A stretch of 35,240 nt of DNA from Fidelibacterota bacterium. GTDB lineage: Bacteria; Fidelibacterota; Marinisomatia; SCGC-AAA003-L08; TS1B11. The first letter of the stretch is position 1, and every line of letters begins with the position of its first letter. Location of the stretch: assembly GCA_022574435.1 (NCBI GenBank), contig JACZSB010000002.1:1-35240 (forward strand), given 5' to 3'. The notes below the pieces were generated by a model that saw only the letters and a program-made list of their open reading frames with translations, was not told the DNA's origin and did no database searches. Both the position numbers and the translations under genes were made by a program. Positions 1 through 7,952 of the stretch are shown here, one piece after another.

Positions 1-2
1 GT

Positions 3-275
3 ACCACGATGCATATCCTGGTGGAATCCGCCCAAGCGCAACAGCAGTTGCTACGGGTATTACCCACCGTTGAGGAGCAGTTCGTGGACTTGGGGATGAA
101 CTTCGCCGATGTGGACGTGGAGGTGGGTGATACCGGCTCGGATAGCCGGTTCAACAAGCGGAGCCGTCGTGATCCCAATGTGGCCTTATCTAACGGAGCG
201 GAAGGATCCGCCCCGGTTGAACTAGTAGCAGGCATCAGAGACTTCGGTTATAACACCGTTGAATTTGTGGCCTAA
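3..275 (+). CDS. fliK: Flagellar hook-length control protein FliK, C-terminal fragment
   Basis: The reading frame is open from the left edge and ends in TAA, so only the C-terminus of the protein is visible. The visible part (LRVLPTVEEQFVDLGMNF, then a V-rich strand) has the look of the Flg_hook domain of FliK: alternating hydrophobic helix and strand ending in a Gly/Ser/Asn-rich disordered tail. In the family this domain contacts FlhB and switches export from hook to filament substrates when the hook reaches its length. The gene lies 15 bases before flgD, the usual order (fliK-flgD-flgE). The first ATG in frame, at position 9, is internal and is not taken as the start. The assignment rests on position plus a weak motif. 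Confidence 0.72.
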   Translation, partial: TTMHILVESAQAQQQLLRVLPTVEEQFVDLGMNFADVDVEVGDTGSDSRFNKRSRRDPNVALSNGAEGSAPVELVAGIRDFGYNTVEFVA

Positions 276-290
276 GAAAGGAGTGAATCC

Positions 291-971
291 ATGACTGATC
301 TCATACAACCTGTCGGAGGCCAACAGTCTTTTCCAGGTGAAAGCACAACCAGGAAGGGTTTTCTGGATCAGGAGCAGTTTTTGCAGCTCCTGGTCGCGCA
401 ACTGAAAAACCAGGATCCGCTCTCGCCAATGGAAAGCCAGGAGTTCGCTTCCCAGATGGCACAATTCGCCAGTTTGGAACGCCTTCACAGTATAGACTCG
501 CGGCTGGCCGACTCACTAAATGCCCAGTTAATGTCGACCCAGGCGATCACTAACACCATGGCCGCCAGCCTGATTGGAAAAGAGGTAGTGGCGGCGGGTG
601 ATAGTTTGGTGCTGAAAAACGGCTCGGCCAATCTCTATTTCGACCTGGCGGCTCCCGCCAAGGAAGTGGAGATCACGATCTATGACCAGGAAGGCAACGC
701 TATCCAGACCATATGGAGACGTACGCTCAGTGACGGTGAGAACACAGTGGTATGGGACGGCTCGGACTACAGCGGTAAGACTGTGGCTGATGGCTCCTAT
801 ACTTATACTGTGCAGGCCACCGACCAGAATGGGGATCCGATTAGCGCTCTTCAGACGGCATCGGGAATTATTACCGGTGTCAACTATGAAGGGGGGGTCG
901 CCACGCTGATAGCTGGTGACCTGGAGTTCCCCATGGGCAATGTGATCTCTATCCGGCAACCGGAGGAATAA
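291..971 (+). CDS. flgD: Flagellar hook-capping scaffold protein FlgD
   Basis: FlgD caps the growing hook and helps FlgE subunits polymerise; it is discarded when the hook is complete. The 226-residue product has the diagnostic N-terminal helix (FLQLLVAQLKNQDPLSPMES, residues about 28-47, followed by a QMAQFASLERL segment) and a C-terminal FlgD Ig-like/tudor module around residues 110-215 (the DGENTVVWDG turn is typical). Length is normal for the family. The start is supported by a purine-rich AAAGGAG about ten bases before the ATG. It is followed after one base by the TIGR02530 protein, so the two are probably translated together. Confidence 0.96.
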   Translation: MTDLIQPVGGQQSFPGESTTRKGFLDQEQFLQLLVAQLKNQDPLSPMESQEFASQMAQFASLERLHSIDSRLADSLNAQLMSTQAITNTMAASLIGKEVVAAGDSLVLKNGSANLYFDLAAPAKEVEITIYDQEGNAIQTIWRRTLSDGENTVVWDGSDYSGKTVADGSYTYTVQATDQNGDPISALQTASGIITGVNYEGGVATLIAGDLEFPMGNVISIRQPEE

Positions 972-972
972 G

Positions 973-1404
973 ATGGAACTGGAAGCAGTAAAACTCCAAG
1001 CACGACTACATCCGCTAAAGCCGGCGCAGCCGACACCGAAATCCGGTGGCGGACTGGTGGACCGGACTGGAACCAAAGGCTCGTTTTCCAAGACGCTGGC
1101 TACGGAGCTGGCCCAGAAGAAACCGGCCGTTAACCAGGTCCCGGTCTCGCAGGGGGTGGAATTTTCCGCCCATGCCCAGGCGCGGCTTCAAGAGCGGAAC
1201 ATCACTCTCACACGCCATAATCTTGATCGGCTCGACAAAGGTGTTCAGCTGGCCGAGAAAAAAGGTAGTGTCAACACATTAGTTTTGATGGATGACACCG
1301 CCTTCATCGTGAGCGTGAAAAACAGGAAGGTGATCACTGCGATCACCCGGGACGCTGCTGTCGATAACGTGTTTACACAGATCGATAGTGCGACCATCGT
1401 GTAA
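973..1404 (+). CDS. Flagellar operon protein, TIGR02530 family
   Basis: This small protein (143 aa) is the family commonly found between flgD and flgE in Firmicutes and many diderms. The N-terminal 60 residues are basic and probably disordered. The conserved core starts near residue 63 with FSAHAQARLQERNITL, continues through LDRLDKGVQLAEKKG, and ends in LVLMDDTAFIVSVKNRKVIT, all strongly family-like. Its function is not firmly established; its constant place beside the hook genes implies a part in hook assembly or export. It starts one base after the flgD stop, and the GGAGGAA overlapping the end of flgD serves as ribosome site. No cysteines or membrane segments are visible. Confidence 0.9.
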   Translation: MELEAVKLQARLHPLKPAQPTPKSGGGLVDRTGTKGSFSKTLATELAQKKPAVNQVPVSQGVEFSAHAQARLQERNITLTRHNLDRLDKGVQLAEKKGSVNTLVLMDDTAFIVSVKNRKVITAITRDAAVDNVFTQIDSATIV

Positions 1405-1413
1405 CTAACAAAC

Positions 1414-1495
1414 GGCCAGGCTGGCCCCATTTATCCGGGAACAGGTCCCGGAGCTCAGGGAAGCCTGGATCCCGCCGAACGACTGAAGCGGGATC
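1414..1495 (+). other. Hairpins in the flgE leader
   Basis: The 124-base gap before flgE holds two inverted repeats. GGCCA/TGGCC with a 3-base loop lies at 1414-1426. GATCCCGC (1468-1475) pairs with GCGGGATC (1488-1495) across a 12-base loop. Neither is followed by a T-run, so a simple intrinsic terminator is unlikely. They may stabilise or process the mRNA and let the hook subunit be expressed more strongly than flgD. I see no convincing promoter here. Confidence 0.35.
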
Positions 1496-1528
1496 ATAGC
1501 CAAAACCTGAAAAAAGGGGAATAGAATA

Positions 1529-3151
1529 ATGCTGAGATCATTAACATCAGCAGTAACCGGGTTGAAGAACTTCATGATCCAGTTGGACGTGTTGGGTAAC
1601 AACCTGGCGAATGTAAGGACCCTCGGCTTTAAATCGAGCCGGGTGGCGTTTTCAGAGGCCTCCACCCAGGCCCTGTCGGGTGTATCCCGCGGGTTCGGTG
1701 GCGGCTTCGGTAAGATCAAACAGATCGGACTGGGTGTGACCATCAGTTCCACGGACATGAACTTCGAGCAGGGGGCGCTGGAATTCACCGGCACCGACAC
1801 CGACCTCGCAGTTCGGGGGAAATCCTTCTTCATTGTCAGTGACGGCACGAAGAACCGCTTTACCCGGGCCGGGAACTTCTTCTTCAATGATAATGGGTTC
1901 CTGGTCAATTCCGGCGGATTGGCGGTCCAGGGGTGGAGAGCCAATGCAGATGGTGAAATAGATACTTTTGCCCAGTTGCAGGAGATCTTTATGGACACCA
2001 CCCTCACATCGCCCGCTAAAGAAACCTCGCAGGCGGTGCTGTCCGGCAACCTGGACGCGGGCCTGGGGCCCATCGCGCAAGTGCTGGCCTCCGCTATCGC
2101 CTTCACTGAATCCAACGAAGATGCCCTAGTTGACACGAAACTGATTGACCTGGATCAGACCAGTGATCCCGGCGCGCTCGTGGGGACCGCTATTGAAATC
2201 TCCGGTAATGAGCCTAATGGTGACGTCGTCAGCGCTACTTACCCGGTAACTGCGAGCAGTACTTTGGGCGACCTGATGGCGGCGATCGATGCGGCCTGGG
2301 GCGGCACCGTCACGGTGGCTCTCGAGGACGGTAAAATCGTTCTGACCGATGATGACCCGGGCGAATCCAGCAGCTCCATTTCGTTGGTAGACGGTGATTT
2401 TATCTCCATACCAACGTTCGAGGTAAGAACGGCGGGATTCACAGGTACGGTCACCACGTCCAGGATTGTCTATGACAGTCTGGGCGAAGCCCACAATCTG
2501 ATTCTCACCTTCACCAAAGAAGAGAAAATCGGGGAGTGGACCTGGGTGGCTACCTTTACCGGGGATGAGGAAATCACCGCCGGCAGCACCGGGACCATCG
2601 CATTCAATGATACCGGTAACGTAGTCTCCTTCGGTGTGGACGGAGCGGAAACCGGGATTCTCATCAATCCCAATAACGGAGCCGCCCAGTTCTCGGTGGA
2701 ACTGGACGTCCACGGTAGCCCGGGATTCACCGGGATCACCCAGTACGCCTCCGATCCCACGGTATTCTTCCGTGAGATTAACGGCCGGCCGCTGGGTAGC
2801 CTGTTACGGTTTACCATCGATACCACCGGAATCATAACCGGGATATTCTCCAACGAGGAGAACTTGACTCTGGCCCAGATCGCACTGGCGGAGTTCCCCA
2901 ACCCGGTGGGATTGCTGCGGGCGGAGAATGGATTGTTCGACACGGCTTCCAGTTCGGGTAACCCGATCATTGGAAGGGCCGGCGAGCAGTTCACGTCGAG
3001 CATCATTTCCGGATCGGTGGAAACGTCTAATGTGGATCTGGTGAGACAGTTCACTGATATGATCGTCACTCAGCGCGGCTTCCAAGCCAATGCGCGGGTA
3101 GTGTCGACCGCTGATCAGATCCTGGAAGAAACCATGAGGTTGAAGCGATAG
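1529..3151 (+). CDS. flgE: Flagellar hook protein FlgE
   Basis: FlgE forms the curved universal joint between rod and filament. The N-terminal rod-type motif (LDVLGNNLANVRTLGFKSSR, residues 19-38) and the C-terminal SNVDLVRQFTDMIVTQRGFQ helix (about residues 492-511) are the two halves of the shared D0/D1 core. Between them are FlgE D2-type strands and, at about residues 204-296, an inserted segment resembling the flagellin hook-IN module (STLGDLMAAIDAAW, then EDGKIVLTDDD). At 540 aa it is longer than the enterobacterial protein (about 400 aa), mostly through this insertion. AAGGGGA precedes the ATG. A motA gene follows rather than flbD or swrD, which often occupy that place. Confidence 0.96.
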   Translation: MLRSLTSAVTGLKNFMIQLDVLGNNLANVRTLGFKSSRVAFSEASTQALSGVSRGFGGGFGKIKQIGLGVTISSTDMNFEQGALEFTGTDTDLAVRGKSFFIVSDGTKNRFTRAGNFFFNDNGFLVNSGGLAVQGWRANADGEIDTFAQLQEIFMDTTLTSPAKETSQAVLSGNLDAGLGPIAQVLASAIAFTESNEDALVDTKLIDLDQTSDPGALVGTAIEISGNEPNGDVVSATYPVTASSTLGDLMAAIDAAWGGTVTVALEDGKIVLTDDDPGESSSSISLVDGDFISIPTFEVRTAGFTGTVTTSRIVYDSLGEAHNLILTFTKEEKIGEWTWVATFTGDEEITAGSTGTIAFNDTGNVVSFGVDGAETGILINPNNGAAQFSVELDVHGSPGFTGITQYASDPTVFFREINGRPLGSLLRFTIDTTGIITGIFSNEENLTLAQIALAEFPNPVGLLRAENGLFDTASSSGNPIIGRAGEQFTSSIISGSVETSNVDLVRQFTDMIVTQRGFQANARVVSTADQILEETMRLKR

Positions 3152-3185
3152 TCATCGCTTGACTTAAACAGCCTGAACCGTTGTA

Positions 3186-3212
3186 GGGTCGTCCTGAAAT
3201 CCAGGACGGCCC
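3186..3212 (+). terminator. Strong hairpin between flgE and motA
   Basis: GGGTCGTCCTG (3186-3196) pairs with CAGGACGGCCC (3202-3212), an 11-base-pair stem with one G-U pair and a 5-base loop. There is no T-tract after it, so it is not a textbook intrinsic terminator. It could be a weak or factor-assisted terminator, or a 3'-end stabiliser that lets flgE mRNA accumulate apart from the stator genes. Confidence 0.4.
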
Positions 3213-3243
3213 TCGGCGGATCGGCTTAACAGGGAGATGCGGA

Positions 3244-4032
3244 TTGGATATTGCCACCATAGCGGGTATTATTGCCGGTTTCGGCCTGATCATCGGGACT
3301 ATCCTTACCGGTGAAGGCGCCGGAGCATTCTTGCATCTACCCTCCATGCTGGTGGTGGGGGGCGGAGCCACTGCCGCTACCCTGGTGGCGTTTCCCATGG
3401 AACAGATGATCTCAGCCTTCAAGGTAGCCGCCAAGACCTTCCTGAAACAGGAGAGCACCGATACTGAATCGGTTAAGCAGTTCATCGATTTGAGCCAGAT
3501 GGCCCGCCGTGATGGTATTTTGGCCCTGGATCGGGCTCTCAAAGATGTCGCTAACCCTTTCATGCGCATCGGACTGGAAATGGCGGTGGACGGTACGGAG
3601 CCCGATACCATCAGGGATATCATGGAAACCGAGCTGTCGTCGCTCCAGGAACGGCACAAGGTGGGCCAAGGTATATTCACCACCCTGGGGACCTACGCCC
3701 CGGCGTTCGGGATGATTGGGACCTTGATCGGATTGGTCCAGATGTTGCGCAACCTGGATGATCCCTCTACCATTGGCCCAGCCATGGCCATAGCTTTAAT
3801 TACTACATTTTATGGCGCAATCCTGGGTAATCTGGTGTTCCTGCCCATGGCCGTTAAGCTTAGAAACAAGTCGACCCTGGAAGTCCTGTCGATGAAGATG
3901 ATCATAGAGGGAGTGCTGGCCATCCAGAAAGGGGTCCATCCCAAGAATATTGAACGCAAACTGATGAATTTCATGGCTCCCGCTGCGCGCCCCACCGAGG
4001 GGGAGGAGCCGGCTGGAGGAGGAGGAGGCTAA
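3244..4032 (+). CDS. motA: Flagellar motor stator protein MotA
   Basis: MotA surrounds the MotB dimer in the inner membrane and converts ion flow into rotation. The 262-aa product has the family layout: a first membrane pair (residues 2-20 and about 32-52), a large cytoplasmic loop, and a second pair beginning at TYAPAFGMIGTLIGLVQML (about residues 151-169) and TIGPAMAIALITTFYGAILG. A TTG start is chosen because AGGGAG lies 8 bases upstream and no in-frame ATG precedes the first membrane segment. The C-terminus ends in an unusual acidic and Gly-rich tail (EGEEPAGGGGG). motB follows after one base. Confidence 0.96.
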   Translation: MDIATIAGIIAGFGLIIGTILTGEGAGAFLHLPSMLVVGGGATAATLVAFPMEQMISAFKVAAKTFLKQESTDTESVKQFIDLSQMARRDGILALDRALKDVANPFMRIGLEMAVDGTEPDTIRDIMETELSSLQERHKVGQGIFTTLGTYAPAFGMIGTLIGLVQMLRNLDDPSTIGPAMAIALITTFYGAILGNLVFLPMAVKLRNKSTLEVLSMKMIIEGVLAIQKGVHPKNIERKLMNFMAPAARPTEGEEPAGGGGG

Positions 4033-4033
4033 A

Positions 4034-4747
4034 ATGGCCGTGGAAGAACCGGAAGTTGATGAGGGGCCAACAGCTCCGTTCTGGATGACTACCTATGGTG
4101 ACATGGTGACGCTGCTATTAACGTTCTTTATCCTGATGTTTGCCATGTCCACTATCGAAGAACAGAAATTTCTCCAAGCCGCGGCCTCTCTGGCGGCGGC
4201 CCTGGGGGTGCTTGAAAAGAATATCAGTGTGATTGGGGAGGAATCGATGGCCATCGGAACCACCGGCCTATCCCGGGATCAGATCGATATGCTGCAGAGT
4301 ATGGAAGACATAGCGGAGATGTTCCAGGACGAAGCGCTGACAGACATAGCTTCCCTGGAAATTGTCGGTCCCGGTGAAGTAGTGGTACGACTGGGTGATG
4401 AATTGCTGTTCAGACCCGGGAGTTCTACGCTCAAGCCCCAGGCCGTGCGGGTTCTGAGGAACATCGTCCGCTCCATCCAGGGCAGCACCGAACGGTTGTG
4501 GGTGGAAGGGCACACGGATAATGAGCCGATCAACACAGCGGATTTTAGTTCCAACTGGGACCTGTCTACGGCCCGCGCGGTAACTGTAGTCCGCCTCCTG
4601 GAACGTGCCGGGATTGAGCCGGAGCAGCTGGCGGCTGTAGGGCATTCCCAGTATCAACCGTTGGCAGATAACGCAACGCCTGCCGGCCGGGCCAAAAACC
4701 GGCGGGTGGAACTGTACATCAGTTGGGAAGAATTAGCTTATGAGTGA
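4034..4747 (+). CDS. motB: Flagellar motor stator protein MotB
   Basis: MotB anchors the stator to peptidoglycan and carries the ion-binding aspartate. The single N-terminal membrane helix contains TYGDMVTLLLTFFILMF; Asp23 of this motif is the expected ion-carrying residue. The OmpA-like peptidoglycan-binding domain occupies about residues 115-235, with VEGHTDNEPI and the closing AGRAKNRRVEL motif intact. At 237 aa it is slightly short, with a compact plug/linker. It lies one base after motA, and its last 8 bases overlap fliL, so motA-motB-fliL are translationally coupled. I cannot tell from sequence alone whether protons or sodium drive it. Confidence 0.97.
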   Translation: MAVEEPEVDEGPTAPFWMTTYGDMVTLLLTFFILMFAMSTIEEQKFLQAAASLAAALGVLEKNISVIGEESMAIGTTGLSRDQIDMLQSMEDIAEMFQDEALTDIASLEIVGPGEVVVRLGDELLFRPGSSTLKPQAVRVLRNIVRSIQGSTERLWVEGHTDNEPINTADFSSNWDLSTARAVTVVRLLERAGIEPEQLAAVGHSQYQPLADNATPAGRAKNRRVELYISWEELAYE

Positions 4748-5300
4748 AGTTGGTGATCAGGAAGATACGGGCGTCGACCAACCGGACGACGAGCAAGATA
4801 AACCTTCGTTCCCTATCGGAAAGTGGCTGGCGATTGTCGTTGTGCTGGTCCTGATGGGGTTGGGCGCCTATATGCTGACTGAGCGGGTAATTGTGCCCAA
4901 GCTCACCGGCCGGGGTGACGTGGGCGACAAGATGCGGGCCATGCGGGACAACGTGCAGGAGGCACGGGAAGAAAAAAAGAAAATGGGCAAAATAGGGCCG
5001 GTGATCCCGCATCCCATCATGGGAATCACCGCCAATACCGCCGGTTCCCGCGGGCGGCGTTTTGTGACCTTCGACCTGATCGTGGAGACCAGGGTTGAGG
5101 ACGCCCGCGATGAAATGATTACTAAGGAATACCAGATCCGGGATGCCTTGATCACCTATTTTGGCGGCCGATCGGTAAGCGAACTAGCCACCCGTCAGTT
5201 CATGACCGCCGCCAAGGATACCGTTCAGGCCTTGATCAACCGGCTGCTGGAGACGGGGAATATTGATACGGTATATTTTACCAAGTTTCTGATTCAGTAA
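4740..5300 (+). CDS. fliL: Flagellar basal body-associated protein FliL
   Basis: FliL is a single-pass inner-membrane protein that rings the stator and aids torque under load. The first 25 residues are acidic and cytoplasmic, then comes one membrane helix (WLAIVVVLVLMGLGAYML, about residues 30-47), a basic stretch, and a periplasmic stomatin-like domain. The C-terminus (DTVQALINRLLETGNIDTVY followed by FTKFLIQ) is the usual FliL ending. Its ATG lies inside the end of motB (8-base overlap) and it is followed 10 bases later by fliM, bridging stator and switch genes. Length of 186 aa is normal. Confidence 0.93.
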   Translation: MSEVGDQEDTGVDQPDDEQDKPSFPIGKWLAIVVVLVLMGLGAYMLTERVIVPKLTGRGDVGDKMRAMRDNVQEAREEKKKMGKIGPVIPHPIMGITANTAGSRGRRFVTFDLIVETRVEDARDEMITKEYQIRDALITYFGGRSVSELATRQFMTAAKDTVQALINRLLETGNIDTVYFTKFLIQ

Positions 5301-5310
5301 GGGGAAAATC

Positions 5311-6306
5311 ATGGCAAAAATACTTAGTCAAGATGAAATCGATGCCCTATTGTCAACGGTATCGGAGGAAGCGAGTGAGATTGAGGGTCTTGAAGGGGCT
5401 CCCTCTAAGCGAGTAATACTCTATGATTTCAAGCACCCCAACCTGATTTCCAAAGAGCAGATGAGGCTGCTGGAGAATATTCACGAGAGTTTTTCCCGCA
5501 ATTTCGGGGTCTTTCTTTCGGCTCAGCTGCGGATGATCGTGGAGATTGATCTACTGGCCATCGACCAGCTGCTGTACTCCGAGTTCGTCATGTCCATCGC
5601 CCCGCCAGGCTGCCTGTACGTGATTGCCATGGAACAGCCGCCAGGCGAGGTGATCCTGGAATTGTCCCCCGCGCTGGTGATCTTCATTGTGGAGAAGCTG
5701 TTCGGCGGCAAGGGTGTCTTTTCCAGCACTACCTCCCGGCCCATATCCGTTATAGAGCAGAGGATCATGGGGAAGGTAATCGACCGCGCCACGGCGGAAA
5801 TGTCCAATGTCTGGAGTCCCGTGGCCGAACTGAAAACGGAGGTGACCCGGTTCGAGTCCAACCCGGAATTCATCCAGATCATTCCATCCGCCGAACCGGT
5901 AGTGGTGGTCTCATTACAAGTCAAAATCCATGATAACAAAACCTTGATGAACTTCTGTTATCCATACCGCTGGCTGGCTGAGATGGTGGGCCGGCCGGAG
6001 GTGCAGGACCGGCTGCAGTTTGGTGTGGGAGAGTCGACCGCGGAGGAGCGAAAGACCCTGACCTCACAGCTAAAGCAGGTCACCTGTTCGCTGCGAGCCA
6101 GCGTGGGCAGCACCCAGATAAGTATAGAAGATTTTATTCAGTTGCAGGTCGGTGATCTGCTGCTTTTGGATACCAAGCCCAACCAGGAGAATACAATTTT
6201 TGTCCGTGATAAACCGACCTTTAAAGGTCTGATCGGTCGCCGCGATAGATATCGGGCGGTGATGATTACGGACGTAATTGATAAGGAAACGAACAATGCA
6301 GTATAA
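5311..6306 (+). CDS. fliM: Flagellar motor switch protein FliM
   Basis: FliM is the middle layer of the C-ring and the docking site for CheY-phosphate. The extreme N-terminus reads MAKILSQDEIDALLS, the conserved CheY-binding peptide, so a response regulator is expected elsewhere in the genome although no che gene lies here. The middle domain (residues about 45-230) includes ALVIFIVEKLFGGKG, and a C-terminal SpoA fold (about 245-325) contacts FliN. Length (331 aa) is typical. A GGGGAA ribosome site sits about 7 bases before the ATG. The last 11 bases overlap the chosen start of fliN. Confidence 0.97.
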   Translation: MAKILSQDEIDALLSTVSEEASEIEGLEGAPSKRVILYDFKHPNLISKEQMRLLENIHESFSRNFGVFLSAQLRMIVEIDLLAIDQLLYSEFVMSIAPPGCLYVIAMEQPPGEVILELSPALVIFIVEKLFGGKGVFSSTTSRPISVIEQRIMGKVIDRATAEMSNVWSPVAELKTEVTRFESNPEFIQIIPSAEPVVVVSLQVKIHDNKTLMNFCYPYRWLAEMVGRPEVQDRLQFGVGESTAEERKTLTSQLKQVTCSLRASVGSTQISIEDFIQLQVGDLLLLDTKPNQENTIFVRDKPTFKGLIGRRDRYRAVMITDVIDKETNNAV

Positions 6307-7468
6307 CGACTTGAATCAAAAATACAGCGCCATGCTTGAAGAGCTGCTGTCGGTCCTGAATCAGGCCGGAGGCCAAGCCCTGCAGGGCGAGGTCAAGGTG
6401 GATTCCGGCGAGGCCGCTGCCGAGGTGACGCCCGAGTTCAAACCAGGTCACGAATTTCCCCTGTTGCGGCTGACATTCAGCACTACCGGGCAGAGTGCGT
6501 ATGACCACCAATTTCTCATGGACCGGTCCCTGGCCGGGCTGGTCTATAGCTGGATGGTGGGCGGTGATCCCCCCGAGGAGATCGGCGATGAGCACCTGGA
6601 CGCGGTCAAGGAGGCAGTGGGACAGATTATAGGTCAGCTGCAGGCTGCCTTCGATGGCGAGGACGGCGCCTTCACCCCCGGTGAGGTGGCCATTTCCCAG
6701 TTGGCTTCAGCTGATGAGCTGGCGTTACCGGAGGGAGGATTAGTAGCTACCTACAGTTTCTCCCGGGGTGACGATGCCACCAAGCACCTCATCACCCATA
6801 TCGTCCAGGGTGAATTAGCGGCCCAGGAAGACGAAGCGGCCCCGGCGGAGGAAGCCGCTGGAGCTGAGGCCGGGGAAGGCGCTGAAGAGATCCTGGAGGC
6901 AGAATCCGAAGCTGCCACTGCGGAGGGTGCTGAAGACGCCCCGGAGGCAGAAGACGCAACAGGCGTTGAGGGTCTGTTAGCCGACGATTTCGGCGAAGAA
7001 GTCCCTACCACGATTCTGGAGGACACCTCCGCCGAAGAGGCTGCTGATGAACTGACTGATCTGGTAGCCGAAACCGCCGGCATCGATGATATTTTCGGGG
7101 AGGATCTTGATGAGCCGGTTGGTGCTGGCGAACCGAGTTCGGTGGAAGCCAGCCCGGTCCAGTTTGACGAATTCGGCCCGAGCCCTAAAACTGACGGGCA
7201 GGGTCGCCAGATCGATATGCTGCTGGATGTGGAGCTGGATGTAACGGTGGAATTGGGCCGCAAGATCATGCTGGTGGAAGAGATTCTCCGGCTGGGCAAG
7301 GGCTCGGTGGTGGAGCTCGACAAACTGGCGGGTGAACCGGTGGATATACTGGTCAACGGTAAGAAACTAGCCGAGGGTGAAGTGGTGGTTGTGGAGGATC
7401 ACTTCGGTGTCCGCCTGACCAACTTGATCAATCCTAGGGAACGTATCAGAAGCCTGGGTAAGGCATGA
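6296..7468 (+). CDS. fliN: Flagellar motor switch protein, FliY-like FliN with degenerate CheC-type site
   Basis: The C-terminal 85 residues (from about residue 303, IDMLLDVELDVTVELGR, to NPRERIRSLG) form the SpoA domain of FliN, the outer C-ring layer and export docking site. The N-terminal 175 residues resemble the CheC-like phosphatase domain of FliY: DAVKEAVGQIIG (residues 102-113) lines up with SAVSEAMNQMMG, as I recall it, in Bacillus FliY, and a downstream Pro (FTPGEVAI) is kept. Glu106 is retained but the catalytic Asn is Gly109, so phosphatase activity from this motif is doubtful. A long Ala/Glu-rich acidic linker (about 180-290) joins the domains. The ATG at 6296 is preferred over an upstream TTG at 6278 because AAGGAAA lies 7 bases before it. 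Confidence 0.9.
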   Translation: MQYNDLNQKYSAMLEELLSVLNQAGGQALQGEVKVDSGEAAAEVTPEFKPGHEFPLLRLTFSTTGQSAYDHQFLMDRSLAGLVYSWMVGGDPPEEIGDEHLDAVKEAVGQIIGQLQAAFDGEDGAFTPGEVAISQLASADELALPEGGLVATYSFSRGDDATKHLITHIVQGELAAQEDEAAPAEEAAGAEAGEGAEEILEAESEAATAEGAEDAPEAEDATGVEGLLADDFGEEVPTTILEDTSAEEAADELTDLVAETAGIDDIFGEDLDEPVGAGEPSSVEASPVQFDEFGPSPKTDGQGRQIDMLLDVELDVTVELGRKIMLVEEILRLGKGSVVELDKLAGEPVDILVNGKKLAEGEVVVVEDHFGVRLTNLINPRERIRSLGKA

Positions 7469-7950
7469 AGTTTAAGATCAGCGGTCCGGCTGCCCGGCTG
7501 ATTGCCATAGGGGTGGTGATAACCATAGCCGTCGTTGGAATCACCATGCGCGGGCGGGAGATCAAGTCAATCACCTCGCCGTCTTCGGTGACCGCGGACA
7601 GCGCCGCCACCCAGGAACTGCAACTAAAGACCTACGATGCCGACGGTTTAACCAATGCCTTATACAAAACGGTTTTCGTAACCATGGTGATAGTGGCGAT
7701 TATTGTCCTGGGATCCCGGGGACTACGGCAATACCGTAGACGCCGGCCGGACTCAATTGCGGGATTCGATATGCAAATTCTGGGTCGGCGCTATTTCAAT
7801 ACCAAGCAGTCAATTGCGCTTGTGAGGGTGCGGGACAAGGAACTGTTGCTGGGGATTACGGATCACTCCATACAATTGCTCTGCGATCTCACTGCCGATG
7901 ATCCGGCCGAAGTGGTGGATAGGGTGATTGATCTACCGTTGGGAAGGTAG
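7465..7950 (+). CDS. fliO: Flagellar biosynthesis protein FliO
   Basis: FliO is an assembly factor for the FliPQR export gate. This 161-aa protein has a first hydrophobic segment at residues about 9-27 and a second at about 68-86 (VFVTMVIVAIIVLGS), separated by a Ser/Thr-rich loop, then a basic cytoplasmic stretch. The cytoplasmic domain has the family signature LGRRYFNTKQSIALVRV followed by KELLLGIT. FliO usually has one membrane helix; the first segment here could instead be an uncleaved or cleaved signal. ATGA overlaps the fliN stop and fliP follows after two bases. Confidence 0.87.
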   Translation: MKFKISGPAARLIAIGVVITIAVVGITMRGREIKSITSPSSVTADSAATQELQLKTYDADGLTNALYKTVFVTMVIVAIIVLGSRGLRQYRRRRPDSIAGFDMQILGRRYFNTKQSIALVRVRDKELLLGITDHSIQLLCDLTADDPAEVVDRVIDLPLGR

Positions 7951-7952
7951 GA

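Noticed and set aside
6278-6295. TTG at 6278 as fliN start, adding six residues
   Set aside because: AAGGAAA lies after this TTG and at the right distance from the ATG at 6296.
6751-7356. Ser/Ala-rich minus-strand ORF opposite fliN
   Set aside because: It is the mirror of the Ala/Glu-rich linker codons of FliN; composition alone explains its openness.
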